This document shows, one piece after another, positions 32,811 through 44,537 of a DNA stretch of 64,000 bases. Under the pieces are notes generated by a model, which worked only from the letters and a program-made list of their open reading frames with translations, had not been told where the DNA came from and did not search any database. Position numbers and translations under genes: made by a program. Position 1 is the stretch's first letter; each line of letters starts with the position of its first letter. The stretch covers positions 12,133,625 through 12,197,624 of the forward strand of contig NC_092366.1 in NCBI RefSeq assembly GCF_030848805.1. Direction: 5' to 3'. This DNA is from Temnothorax longispinosus (taxonomy: Eukaryota > Arthropoda > Insecta > Hymenoptera > Formicidae).

Positions 32811-33668
32811 TTGGAAGAGGCGCAGAAAGAGGTTTTTACCGACTTTTTGAATGAATATGAAGATGTATTTTCTCAAGATATTGTTGCCGGGAACTGTAAT
32901 GTTGTCGAACATGTTATCAATGTAAAAGACTCTCTTCCCATTAAACAGGTACCCCGCAGAATTTCAATACATATGAGAGATGAGGTAAATAAAATTTTAG
33001 AGGAAATGAGATCACACGGAATAATAGAGGAATCGTATAGTCCCTGGGTTTCTCCTGCAGTCTTAGTGAAAAAGAAAGATGGCACTTTAAGATTATGTGT
33101 GGACTATCGGGGAGTAAAAAAAAATGCCATTACGGAAAAAGACATTTGCTCTCCCCAGAATCGACGATATTTTGACCAGCTATCAGGTAATTTTTTGTTT
33201 TCTACGCTAGATTTTAAAAGCGGCTACAGGCAAATAAAAATCCGTCCTGAGGCCAGAGAGAAAACGGCTGTCTCTATCGGCAGAGGGCTCTGGCAATTTA
33301 CAGTAATGCCCTGCTTCGGTTTGTGTAACGCCCCTGCCACATTCGAACGTTTAATGGAAAAAATCTTGCGGGGATTGCTATCAAAAATTTGTTTAGTCTA
33401 TTTGGACGACGTAATCATTTTCGGGAAAACTTTTGCTGAAATGTTAGAAAATCTCAAAACAGTACTTTTACGTTTACGAGAAGCATACTTAAAGATTAAC
33501 CCAAAGAAATGTGTTCTTTTTCAAAAAAATGTTAAATACCTCGGGCATGTAATTTCTGCGGATGGCGTTACTACAAACCCCGAAAAAATTGCTGCCGTCA
33601 AAGATTGGCCGGCACCCCACAATTATGTAACTTCCTCGGATTCTGTTCATATTACCGTAAATTTGTAA
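32811..33668 (+). pseudogene. Gypsy reverse transcriptase
   Basis: A 285-codon open frame holds RT blocks in order: SYSPWVSPAVLVKKKDG, LRLCVDYRGVKK, LFSTLDFKSGYRQIKI (motif A Asp), GLCNAPATFERLME, and the catalytic YLDDVIIFG near 33400, then NPKKCVLFQKNVKYLGHVIS. The catalytic triad is present. The frame is lost just after KDWPAP by a shift near 33620, before RNase H. Confidence 0.88.
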
Positions 33669-34700
33669 AAGGTTTGTCTTCTTTGGTCTCTTTACGCGTT
33701 AACGGAAAATCAGATTAAGTTTGTGTGGGGAAATAAATTCCAAAATGCTTTCGAAAAATTGAAGCAAATATTGTCTTCCTCCCCGATGCTTTCTTTTCCA
33801 AAAGGGGAAGGCAAGTTCGTATTAGATACGGATGCTTCTAATGTTGGTATTTGCGCGGTTCTTTCTCAGAAATAAGAAGGAGGAGGAGGATCCCACTATT
33901 TCAGTTTCTGCCCAGATTTATTGGATGTACTGGGACGCTCTGATTCTGCGAGGAATTCTTTATAAGAGATGGGAAGCTCCGAATTTAAAATCCAGCTTTC
34001 TTCAGCTTATTGTTCCTCGTAAGCGTGTAAAGGAAGTTTTGGAGGAGGCGTACGACTCTCCATCAAGTGGACATTTTGGGGTGACTAATTGTAAGACTTT
34101 AGAAAATGTTTGAAGGCGTTTCTATTGGGCTACGTGCAAGCAGGATGTCGAGGACTGGTGTAAATTCTGTAGAATTTGTGTTTCTAAGAAGGGCTCCACA
34201 GAAAAGAGAAAATCTTCGTTACAGGTTTTGTAATGTCGGAACTCCTTTCGAGAGGGTTTAAATGGACATCCTTGGCCCACTTCCTACGACTTCTTCTGGA
34301 AATAAGTACTTGCTCGTCATTGTAGACTGTTTACCAAATGGGTGGAAGCTTTCCCCTTAAAGAATGTTAGGGCGAGAACTGTGGCAGAGATCTTCGTCAG
34401 TCAGTTTAACTCTAGGCATGGAGTACCCGCGGAAGTTCATACTGACCAGAGGAGAAATTTCGAATCAAAGCTTTTCTCAGAGTTAATGGAGTTAGAAAAA
34501 CTCATACCACTGCTTTACATCCCTAGTCTGATGGCCAGGTCAAGCGTCAACATCAAACAATAATTAATTATTTGGCGAAGTACATTTTTGCGAATCAGAA
34601 AGACTGGGATCGTTGGATTCCTATGTTCCTTTTGGCATATAGATCTTCGAAGCATGAGACCACCGGAATGACTGCGGAGTTATACTTTGCCCGAGATCTC
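33669..34700 (+). pseudogene. Gypsy RNase H remnant and integrase core, frameshifted
   Basis: RNase H is represented by VLDTDASNVGIC-like codons near 33815. The integrase zinc domain appears as HFGVTNCKTLE and a CxxC pair (CKFCRICVSKKG). The core includes MDILGPLPTTSSGNKYLLVI in one frame and MEAFPLKNVRARTVAEIF, HGVPAEVHTDQRRNFESKLF in another. Catalytic residues are split among frames and there are several stops. Confidence 0.7.
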
Positions 34701-34714
34701 AGGTTACCATAGAT

Positions 34715-35107
34715 TTGTTGCGAGGGAGTCCCCCAAAGCTTCAAGATGAGGAATCGCCTCTGGTGGAGAACTTTGTTAAGACTCTAAAGGAGAGATTGGA
34801 GGAAATCCATTCCGAAGTCAGAAAGAGGATAAGTGTTAGATCTTCTCGAGTGAAGAGCTGGTATGATCGTGGAGTTAGGCAAGTTCTCTTCCAGGAGGGA
34901 CAGAGAGTTTGGCTCTATAACTCTCGAAGAGTCGAGAGGAAAGTCCCGAAATTGCAGAGTAACTGGGAAGGACCCTTCCAGGTGGTGAAGAAATTTAACG
35001 ATGTAGTGTATTGTATCCAAAAGACACCTAGACATAAGAAAAAGGTGGTTCACTCATTGTCAGGTAGGTTAGCACCTTTTTTTGAAAGAACATACAAGAA
35101 TTGTTAG
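34715..35107 (+). pseudogene. Gypsy integrase C-terminal (GPY/F-like) module
   Basis: The open frame contains KSWYDRGVRQVLFQEGQRVW followed by NWEGPFQVVKKFNDVVYCIQ, the spacing of the GPY/F module that follows Gypsy integrase cores, and ends HSLSGRLAPFFER then a stop at 35107. From 35108 to 35834 lies non-coding sequence leading to the polypurine tract; an env gene was not recognised. Confidence 0.7.
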
Positions 35108-35834
35108 AGTAGGATGAAGCCCGGTTAGCTGCCTGTTCAATTCAAATAAAAAATTTTATTTAAATGTTTTTTTTTTTAAGTTAAGAGAGTGTTCTTTTAT
35201 TTACTAAAGAAGTTAAGTTATTTGTTCAACGTTATTGCGTGTATTATTTGTTTCTTTCCCGAGTAGAGCCTACAATCCAAGGAGCGGTCTACCCATGGGA
35301 AACATTCCTTACTGGCTGAGACCCACCTGAGGAAGTAGGAAATCTGTTTTTTCTTCTAAAGAAGTCTGCCTCTCTCGGTTTTTGACTGAGGTTTTCCGAG
35401 GAGCTTGGGCAAATGCCGAGGCAGGGACTCGGGCAATCTGAATGACGTTGGGTCCTTAGGAAGTTCCTCCTCCCTTGTCCAAAGAATTTTGAAGAGATCC
35501 GGTGTTTACAGTTGAAGAGGACAACTATGGGTCGAAGAGGGCAACGCTGAGCGGAAGATTGAGAGGTCGCCCTGGAGTCGGCGGAGAAGGAGAGTCTGGC
35601 CAACTCTCTCCAGAAGAGAGGCCGGTTGGGGACCTGCCCTAAGGACGGATCCCCTGAGGAAGGACGTGTGACGTTCGAGGGTGGATCCGGGGGAGGACGG
35701 TGCCCGGTAACCTGTAGCAGCAGCTCGAGGAGGGCAAGGAACTGTTCAGGAACCTTGGAGTCTTTACTTAGGGAGAACCAATTGCACACTACCCAGTTGG
35801 ATTGTCGGGACGACAATCTAAAGAGGGAGGGTAG

Positions 35835-36102
35835 TGTTGCATCCACGCTGAGCTCGAGCGAGGTGCCCGGTACAAGTGAGTCGTGAAGCGTCCTTAGCAA
35901 CGAGCCGGATTGATTAAATAACGACCGTCAGATTTGTTCTCGAGCCACTGGACCATTTAGACGTGTGTCCGCGTTCTCTTGTAACGAATAAACATACAGA
36001 TTGTTTTGCCGTTTAACACAGAGTTCCCTTTATTTCCGCCAGCTTCGGAAGTGCGAGCGCGTGAGTGTGAGTGAGAGAAAGAGTGACACGGCGAGCGCAA
36101 CA
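35835..36102 (+). repeat. 3' LTR of the Gypsy element
   Basis: The interval begins TGTTGCATCC and ends GCGCAACA, so it has TG...CA and a 6-bp terminal inversion. It is preceded directly by a polypurine tract and holds AATAAA at about 35987. No 5' partner is in the window, so boundaries rest on these end features. A diverged inverted copy of the CCCAGGAAA repeat follows (36103-36245), then 300 bp of unassigned sequence. Confidence 0.7.
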
Positions 36103-38051
36103 ATATATAACAATTTTCTGAAACTTTTTTAAATATATATATCCTTATATATAATATTATATAATCATATATGACCATATATAATCATACATTTACTAAT
36201 ATAAACTAATATGAATAAATAAGAGGTTTTTTTTTCCCGGGTAGTCAAAGATGGTCAATGTGACGTTGGACAATGGAAATGTATGTAACTTTCATAAATC
36301 TTTGATAAATAGAGAAAAGAGGATTATATATATATATAATTATGGCGTCATAATTATGGCTGCTTAAAGGGATAAATTCAAAGTTTTAGATTCAAGTACA
36401 TGACGCCATGTTGAATTGCGCATATATGCCACACGCCTTTCGAAAGCTCTTTTCAAGACGAACATTTTCCGCCCTTAGTTATTAAAATCCGTCCATACCA
36501 ATTTTGGACAGATGGGGGGGTAAGGAGTAAGGACAATCCACGTCACTTTTATGTGTTGCTATCAGAATTGTGGCCACTGAGTCCATATTTGTCGGCAAGT
36601 TGATGTGGAATATATGAGAATAAACCCGGGCCCGTGGAATATATATATATCTCACAAAAATTAAAGAAACACTTAAATTTTTTTAAAAACTAGGCAAAAT
36701 ATGAGCAGTTGTATCTTCGTTAAAAATAAACAAAATTTAAGTTTTAAAAAAGGGTTTTAAAACTTGAAATCTCTACTTTCAGAAGATCACTATTTTCTTT
36801 AATTTCTGTGAGTTTGGTAATTTTTACATATAGAAAACCACGAGCTGGACAAAATGGGAAATTTTCTTCTTATTTTTGTGGGTCTGTCACGTGCCCAAAA
36901 AAATCCTGCAAAATTTTTTGACTTTCCAATGTGAAAGCTCGAAGTTTTTCCTACAAAATCTTTTTTTGAAAATGTTTATACGATTTTTTGTTACTGAGTT
37001 ATCGCGAATTGAATAAGAAATGAGCATTTTGATTGCTCATAGCTCCGTTAAAAATCATCGTACCGCAATTCGTAAAATGGATTCTTAAAGCTAAAACTTT
37101 GCTCTATCAAGTGGTATAATCACCAATTTTTTCATAATGATTTTTGGATAGTGAGTAAAAATGTCGTACAAATTTGTAATTTTTTACTTTCTTATTTAGA
37201 TACAAAAAACAATTGTGCAGAACAACAACAATTTATTCTTTACGTTTTTTTGTACTGCTAAGTACCCTACATTTAAAAAAATTTGCCGAATAGCTATGAG
37301 ATTTTCTTCATGGTGGCCACTATGGTTTTACGAGGAAAAACGTACAAAAAATTGTGAAATTTTTTAATTTCAATGAAAATCAAGAAAAAATTGAAAATAA
37401 CGTTTGGCGGAATAACGTTAAAATAACGTTAAAAAACTGTTTTTAATTACGCTGACAATACATTAAAAATGAGTAAGTGTCAGCATAAGCTAGAAAGCCT
37501 TTTTTTCATAAGAAATTAATGTTTTGTATTTTCGAAATTTAAAAAAATACCGCCGGCATTAGCGTTACCCATTGCAAAGCGTACCACGAGGAGGTTGCCC
37601 GGTCGGATTTACGCTTTGTTATGCGCGCGCGTGTATGTATGTGTGTCATTCAGCTGAGACCCCGCAACTCGTCACTTTCGCAGTATTTTATGACTCCAAA
37701 TTCATTCATGACTGTGTGTATGTGTGTGTGTGTGTGTGAGTGTATGTGTGTGTGCGTATGCGTGCGTACGTGTGTATCTACGTGCGTATGTGGGTGAGTG
37801 GATGGATGGTCGTAGGTGGTAAAATAAATTTAATAATGTGTGTTCCTGTCTCTATTCAATATGACCTTGTAATCGGGTTCGTATATTGATACAACGCCGT
37901 ATCGCTATTTGAAGGATTTGCTGCCAAGTTTCCTGAAGGGCTCTGGCAAGCAAAGCCAAATCGGGAATTCTACGATAATTTTTACGCAATCTTTGCTCTA
38001 ACATGTTCCAAATATACTCGATTGGATTCAAATGACCGATTCAATTTCTCA

Positions 38052-38387
38052 TAGGTAGTACGTAAGGTTGCAGTATCTCATGGACATATCGGTCAAAGGT
38101 TTCGTCTATTACACGACAACGCACGAGCGCACACGGCTTTTTATACCCAGCAGTTTCTGAGGGATCATCAAATCGAGACTCTATTGCATCCGCCAATGAG
38201 TCCCGATTTGAATCCAATCGAGCATATTTGGGACATGTTAGAGCGAAGATTGCGTAAAAATTATCGTAGAATTCTCGATTTGGCTTCGCTTGCCAGAGCT
38301 CTTCAGAAAACTTGGCAGCAAATTCTTCAAATAGCGATACGGCGTTGTATCAATATGCGAACCCGATTACGAGGTCATATTGAATAG
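38052..38387 (+). pseudogene. Tc1-type transposase C-terminal part
   Basis: An open frame of about 110 codons ends at TAG 38385-38387. It contains HDNARAHTAFYTQQFLRDH (second catalytic Asp), then PPMSPDLNPIEHIWDMLERR (catalytic Glu region), in Tc1/mariner order. The first catalytic Asp and the DNA-binding domains are absent. The left arm of the palindrome holds an inverted copy of the last 60 codons (37855-38033). Confidence 0.8.
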
Positions 38388-39298
38388 AGGCGGGAACACA
38401 CATTATTAAATTTATTTTACCACCTACGACCATCCATCCACTCACCCACACACGCACGCATGTACTCACGCACGCACGCATACGCACACACACATATACA
38501 CACATACATACACATACACACACATATGCGCACGCACACGCGCGCACGCACACACGCATACGCATACACACATATACACACACAGTCATGAATGAATTTG
38601 GAGTCATAAAATACTGCGAAAGTGACGAATTGCGGGGTCTCAGCTGAATGACACACATACATACACGCGCGCGCATAACAAAGCGTAAATCCGACCGGGC
38701 AACCTCCTCGTGGTACGCTTTGGGTGACGCTAATGTCAGCGGTATTTTTTCAAATTTTGAAAACACAAAACATTAATTTCTTATGAAAAAAAGTCTTTCT
38801 AGCTTATGCTGACACTGACTCATCTTCAATGTATTGTCAGCGTAATTGAAAACAGTTTTTTAACGTCTGCCAAACGTTATTTTTAATTTTTTTTCTTGAT
38901 TTTTATTGAAATTAAGCAATTTCACAATTTTTTATACGTTTTGCCCCGTAAAACCATAGTGGCCACCATGAAGAAAATCTCATAGCTATTCGGCAAATTT
39001 TTTTTAAATGTAGGGTACTTAACAGTACAAAAAAACGTAAAAAATAAATTTTTGTTGTTGTTCTGCACAATTGTTTTTTGGATCTAAATAAGAAAGTAAA
39101 AAATTACAAATTTGTACGACATTTTTACTCACTATCCAAAAATCATTATGAAAAAATTGGCGATTATACCACTTGATAGAGCAAAGTTTTAGCTTTAAGA
39201 ATCCATTTTGCGAATTGCGGTACGATGATTTTTAACGGAGCTTAAAACAGGTACGTCGCATCTGCGTCGAATCTACGTAATACGTGGATGGAGATTCA

Positions 39299-39510
39299 TC
39301 CACGAGTTACCCACGTAGATTCAACGTTTCTTTTTCATCGTCAAAATCGAAGAACCTTATTCGCGTGGATTCAACGTTTCTTTTCTATCGCTAAAATCGA
39401 TGTACCTTATCCACGTAGATTCAACGTTTCTTATCCATCGCCAAAATCGAAGTACCTTATCCGCGTGGATTCAACGTTTCTTTTCCATCGATAAAATCAA
39501 AGTATCTCAT
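39299..39510. repeat. Tandem repeat of about 58 bp, four units
   Basis: TCCACGTAGATTCAACGTTTC then CATCGCCAAAATCGAAGTACC recurs near 39314, 39370, 39416 and 39470 with spacing 46-58. CCACGTGGATTC-type words recur in inverted form near the right end (40180-40320). Confidence 0.65.
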
Positions 39511-39735
39511 CCGCGTAGTATCAATGTAGATTTTGCGTAGATATTTTCACTGTTCTACTGACAGATAATTTATCAATTTCAGGAGACATTGATGTTGTCA
39601 ATCGCAATTAATATAGCTAAATGGAACGTTTTAATGAATAATTAATGAAAATGATAGTAAGACATTTTAAAATTAAAAAATTTTATTATGTCGTAAAAAT
39701 ACAAAAGTTATGTGTTATAATAATAATCAGTTTTT

Positions 39736-40064
39736 AAACTGAATTTGTTTCTTAAAATGATTTTTAAAAAATTATATATTTGCGCTGGTTATGACATATG
39801 TAGACTATATATAACACTTACATCAAATTAAGAAGTAGTCTACCACGTAAGGCAGTTGGCTCACAATCCAGAGGTCCGAGTTCGAATCCCACCAAGGTAA
39901 GTGTGTTTTTATATGTGTTTTTAAATTTGAGAAAATATTTATAATCATAGACTGCATCTTAAAAAACAAATTTAGTTATAAAATAGTAATAAAATTTCGA
40001 TAAAAATAATTTTTTTATGCCGGGTGAATATCGGAAATCAGTGTTTTCTAGTATTAAGAGGTTT
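39736..40064 (+). repeat. Dispersed tRNA-like (SINE-like) repeat, copy B
   Basis: Plus-strand counterpart of 14672-14985. The tRNA-like part (39837-39895) reads GGCAGTTGGCTCAC, then GAGTTCGAATCCCACC with a B-box match. Similarity extends on one side to CAGTGTTTTCTAGTATTAAG at 40045. The two copies lie in unrelated host elements, supporting independent transposition of the unit. Confidence 0.6.
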
Positions 40065-41016
40065 TTTTTGGGTGAGTATAATTCAATACTATGCACCAGT
40101 AGTCTCTGTGTAATAAATTACTACCAGTAATCCAGTACTGCCCAGTACTCGCCAAAATATTAAGACGTGAAACTTTCACGTAAATTCCACGTCGAATCGA
40201 TGATCTCATCCACGTGGATCCGACTACCGTTTTTAAGCGGATAATCTACTCGATTGTTTACGTGAATTCTACGTCGCTGGTCCACATGAAAGAAACGTGG
40301 ATTCCACGTTCCTGTTTTACTGGGGATATGAGCAATCAAAATGCTCATTTCTTATTCAATTCGCGATAACTCAGTAACAAAAAATCGTATAAACATTTTC
40401 AAAAAAAGATTTTGTAGGAAAAACTTCGAGCTTTCACATTGGAAAGTCAAAAAATTTTGCAGGGTTTTTTTAGGCACGTGACAGGCCCACAAAATAAGAA
40501 GAAAATTTCCCATTTTGTCCAGCTCGTGGTTTTCTATATGTAAAAATTACCAAACTCACAGAAATTAAAGAAAATAGTGATCTTCTGAAAGTAGAGATTT
40601 CAAGTTTTAAAACCCTTTTTTAAAACTTAAATTTTGTTTATTTTTAACGAAGATACAGCTGCTCATATTTTGCCTAGTTTTTAAAAAAATTTAAGCGTTT
40701 CTTTAATTTTTGTGAGATATATATATATTCCACGGGCCCGGGTTTATTCTCATATATTCCACATCAACTTGCCGACAAATGTGGACTCAGTGGCCACAAT
40801 TCTGATAGCAACACATACTATGTTGTCAGCAAAATGCCGGCAACAATGCAGACACGTTGCTATCTGCAGGGTACACCTAAAAATATTAAGGGGATGCTGG
40901 ACTCGTCTGTTTTACCGACCAAATTACCATTTTCTTTCTACTCATGTAGCGTCATATTAATGTGACAGAATTAAAAATGCTTCTCTATAATTGCAGTACA
41001 TACATCAATGATTCAG

Positions 41017-44000
41017 AGAGAGGATGGATGATATTAAACGGGAGCGGCGAGAAGGAAGGAGAATGGACATATATAGGAGAAACAGAAGCGTTGGTCATAG
41101 ACTACGTTGTAGTAAATGGAAAAGCATGGGAAGATGTGAAGAGTAAGGAAGGGAGATAAAACGGAGTCAGACATTGTTCGAGATTCCGTTAACGTTGCGC
41201 CGTCCGATCAGATGGCAGCATCGATCGGGTAACGACGCTCGATCACCGCGGCAGCTTGCGCCCGCACGGGCGCGCTCATCGCCAACGTCTTCCTCGCGAT
41301 CGAATTTACTTGTGCAAAGGGCCGCGCGGTGACAAGTCGCATAACGTGTGCTCTGTACGTTTCGACAAGTGACTTCGGTTAATCGTGCACATCGCAGTGC
41401 CCACGCTGCTTAGACTTCTCATTTAAACTGTGAAATAGACCGCTCATCAACTCTGGTGCCTCAACACGACGACTCAAGCTCACACGTGCGCGAGTGCCGA
41501 CCGCCACGTGTCCCACCGGCTCACGGGCGACTCACCACACGAGGAGGGCAATTCATATAATTGTCGCTCGACTTCAACGATCAGATAAAGACGTCTCATT
41601 TATACACCACTCATCGATTCTCAGGTCAGACTGTAACAATTTCGATACATTAAAGACGGCTCAGACTGTGGTCTGAGTTACACAAAATAAAGTGCATATT
41701 TAGTTAACACCTTCCACGCGCGTCCTTCTCATCCCGCTCCCATCGCCGGGATTAATCAGCGATTTCGCGAACAGACATGTACCGCTAGATGTAGAGTTAG
41801 AAGGTAAGGAAAGCAGGAGGGAAGGAAAGAGAAATATGACAGAAAAGGATATAAGTGTATGGATAGAGGAAGGGATTGAGCAATACCATGGAAAATGTGC
41901 AGGATAGAAATATGAACAGGTGGAGAGCAGAAAAATTTGGATCGAGAACTGGAAGAAAAATTGAAGAATTCGATTACACAAAAGTGAAGAAAAAGATTAT
42001 ATTTTAGAAGATAAGAAGAAGGATGTGGCATAATAAGGAATGGAAAAGGAAAAAAAGAGAGCTAAGAAAGGAACTCCGATAAATGAAAAAAGGAAAAATA
42101 AGCACAGAAGAATTTGTCAGAAAAAGAAAAGAGTACAAAGAATGGTGTAAGAAGGAAAAAAAGAAACACGAAACCGAAGAGGAGGAAAAGATCAAAGCAA
42201 TCAGAATAGAGAAAAAAGCATGGAGATATATAAACAAATACAGAAAAAAGAGAGAAGGGATAGACGAAAGCATCAAGATGGAAGAATGGACTACGCATTT
42301 CATGGAGTTACTAGGAGGTTCAAAGGAAATAGTAACAACGGAAGAGGGAGAAGAAATGACGGAGGGAGAGAAGGAACAACGAGTGAGGGAAAATGCGGAG
42401 GGAGAGGAGGAAGAACTGACAAGAGAGGAAATCTTAAAACAATTATTGGAACAAAGAAAGAGTAAAGCTCCAGTTGAAAATGGAATAGAAAATGAAGCTT
42501 GGAGACTGATGACGAAAGAAGTAGGGGAAGTGTTGTAACGTTGTTAAATAAAATATGGAAAGAAGGAGGAATCTCGGAGGAGTGAAATAACGGAGTGATA
42601 TGCTCGATATACAAGAGGGGAGATAAGAACAAAGTAACAAATTACAGAGGAGTCACACTTATGGACACAGCCTACAAGATACGCAAAAGTGTTAAAGGAA
42701 AGACTAAAGAAGGTAATAGAGAAGAAAATGGAAGAAAGACAATTTGGGTTTAGAGAAAGAAGAGGAACTATCGATGCAGTGTACACGCTAAATTATGTAG
42801 CGAATAGAGAGCTGACTAAGAAGAAAGGGAAACTATTTACATTCTTCGCGGACTTAAAGGCGGTGTTTGATAGGATGGACAGGACTAAGCTTGGAGAAAT
42901 GCTAAAGAAGCTGGAAATGGGAGAAAGCTTGAGGAGAAAAATAATGGAGACGTACAGAGAGATAAGAATGTGGTAAGAGTGGGAAGCAAAAGTTCAAAGG
43001 CATTTTGGACAAAAAGAGGAGTAAGACAGGGATGCCCACTGAGCTCTACGCTATTTAATGTATCTAGCGGACTTGGAGGCAGAAATGAGAAAGGAACAGA
43101 CAGGAGGGACAGTAGTAAAAAAAGAAAAATTTTGAACAATCACGCAGATGACATATTAATAGCAACAAGTGGGCAAGAATTAAGGGGAATGATAAGGAGA
43201 TTCAGGAAATACGTGGAAAGGAAAGGCTTATTACTGAACCCAGGGAAATTCAAGGTATTAGTGTTCAAAAAAGGGAAAGGGCGAGAGGAAGAAGAGAGTA
43301 GAAGTGGGGAGAGGAAAACATCGAAGAAGTGAAAGAAATGAAATACCTAGGTTATAGGTATTATATATATATATATAATCCAAAAGAATGGAGGCGCAGA
43401 GAAGCATTTAAAAGAAAGATTGAGGAGGGCGATGATTGCGATGGAACAGACATGGAGTATTGGAGAGAGGCTGTTCAATGACGACTTTGAGAGAAGAATG
43501 AAGATGTTTAACGCACTAGTGGGAAGTATAGCGATGTACGGGGCAGAAGTATGGGGGTGAAAAAATGATGAAAGACTAGACAGAGTGAAGAAAAAATACG
43601 TTAAATGGATCTTAGGACATGACAGAAGAACGCCGAATTATATTTTGTTAGAGAAGACGAAGATGAGGGAAATAAGGATAGAGGTAAAATAAAAAGCAGT
43701 AAAATACGAAGAGACAGCAAGGAAAACGATCAAAAAGATAGTGCTGGGGTGTATAAAAGAACTAAACAAGGAAAAAAAAGAGGAGAGGAAACCAGATGAG
43801 AAAAGAAGAGAAAGGAAGCGAAAGAATTCAGAATTAAGCAAGGAGGAGATGAAAGAGAAAAGAAAGAAGGAGAGACCAAAAAGAATTGCTCAATTAGTAA
43901 TGGAGAGAATCGAAAGAAAGGAAGGAGAGAAGTGAAAGGCAAAGATAGCGGACTCAAAATTTAATTAGGTACACAAGCATATATTGACGAAGGAAATTTC

Positions 44001-44352
44001 AGGATATCTAAGAAGAAAAATGAAGAAGAAGGACAGGAATTTGATAGCAAGATACAAATGCGGAAATGAAGCGAGAGGGAGCCAGTACTGAAAAGAAGAA
44101 GAACAAAGAAAATGCGAAGTCTGCAGAAGAGAAGAAGAAAGCATGTTTCATATACTGAAGGAATGCGAGGCAACCAGAGTTGATATTCCAATACAGGAGG
44201 TGCTGGATGAGGGAGGGAAAGGACGAGAGATAATAAAAAGAATAGACAAGATAAGAAACAGGGAGAAGGGAGGGGAGCAGGAGGGAGAATATAGCAGCGA
44301 GGGAAAGAGTGGCGGAGGGAGAGAGAGGAGCGGAGAGGGGAGGTCCAGATAG
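41017..44352 (+). pseudogene. LINE A ORF2: endonuclease end, reverse transcriptase, C-terminal zinc motif
   Basis: Visible in order: the end of the AP-like endonuclease (GEWTYIGETEALVIDYVV, then a GDKTESDH block split by the solo LTR), a charged linker (42083-42538), the RT finger region (RKSKAPVENGIENEAWRLM), VTLMDTAYK, RQFGFRERRGTIDAVY, FFADLKAVFDRMD (motif A), VRQGCPLSSTLFN (motif B), a motif C reading HADDILIA where YADD is usual (about 43140), and a C-terminal KCEVCRREEESMFHILKEC zinc-knuckle-like motif near 44110-44165. Several frameshifts and stops are present; the copy is inactive. Confidence 0.8.
41175..41773. mobile_element. Solo LTR with 5-bp target duplication GACAT
   Basis: The 599-bp insertion begins TGTTCGAGA and ends TTTCGCGAACA, with GACAT at 41170-41174 and 41774-41778. 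It contains AATAAAG near 41685, a likely poly(A) signal. Removal restores an unbroken LINE A frame across the endonuclease SDH codons. TG...CA ends with a 5-bp duplication fit a Gypsy or BEL/Pao LTR left by LTR-LTR recombination. Confidence 0.88.
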
Positions 44353-44504
44353 GTGAAAAGAATTTGATCGAGCTGTAGGGCTGGAGGCTTTATGGAGAGT
44401 GTATTGCTATATTTGGCTAAGGTACCCATTAATTGTAAAGATTTTGGGAACGTTTCTATAAAAAACGCCTTTCAAATCCCGTGAAGGGATGGAAATAAAA
44501 AAAA

Positions 44505-44537
<33 letters not shown>
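44505..44537. repeat. (ACT)n tail of LINE A
   Basis: About 10 ACT triplets terminate the LINE A copy. The target duplication overlaps its end (CTAC|ATC). Confidence 0.85.

Larger units (their letters stand above)
32300..36102 (+). mobile_element. Gypsy-type LTR retrotransposon, 5'-truncated, with 3' LTR
   Basis: Protease, RT, RNase H remnant, integrase and a C-terminal integrase module follow in Ty3/Gypsy order, ending in a purine-rich tract (AAAGAGGGAGGGTAG) and a 268-bp LTR. Gag and the 5' LTR are missing from the left side. Stops and frameshifts occur in RNase H and integrase, so the copy is inactive. Confidence 0.85.
39241..40328. mobile_element. TIR element inserted in one arm of the palindrome
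   Basis: The segment starts with TTAAAACAGGTACGT and ends with ACGTTCCTGTTTTACTGG, which are inverted relatives. It has no counterpart in the left arm. Removing it restores the arm sequence GGAGC|TATGAGC that mirrors GCTCATAGCTCC at about 37040, so it inserted after the palindrome formed. The interior has tandem repeats and a tRNA-like repeat. Confidence 0.7.
36558..40820. repeat. 4.3-kb palindrome (fold-back) with a Tc1 remnant at the centre
   Basis: The left arm 36558-38033 is matched in inverted order by 38206-40820, centred at 38119.5. Sample pairs: GGATTCAAAT (38024) with its complement at 38206-38215, TTCAAT (37855) with ATTGAA (38379), and TTGTGGCCACTGAGTCC (36574) with its complement near 40785. 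Arms contain TG/CA microsatellites (37700-37800 and 38440-38590). The 172-bp unpaired loop carries part of a Tc1-type transposase. The right arm is longer because of a 1.09-kb insertion (39241-40328). Confidence 0.85.
41017..44534 (+). mobile_element. LINE family A, 5'-truncated copy with 16-bp target duplication
   Basis: The direct repeat TACATCAATGATTCAG flanks the element at 41001-41016 and 44535-44550. The element starts within the endonuclease domain and ends with the LINE A 3' UTR and an ACT-triplet tail (about 44505-44534). A solo LTR (41175-41773) lies inside. Target-primed reverse transcription explains the truncation and the direct repeats. Confidence 0.88.

Noticed and set aside
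35289..35900. 203-codon minus-strand ORF before the Gypsy LTR
   Set aside because: Lies in the non-coding region leading to the polypurine tract, has no domain, and runs into the LTR.
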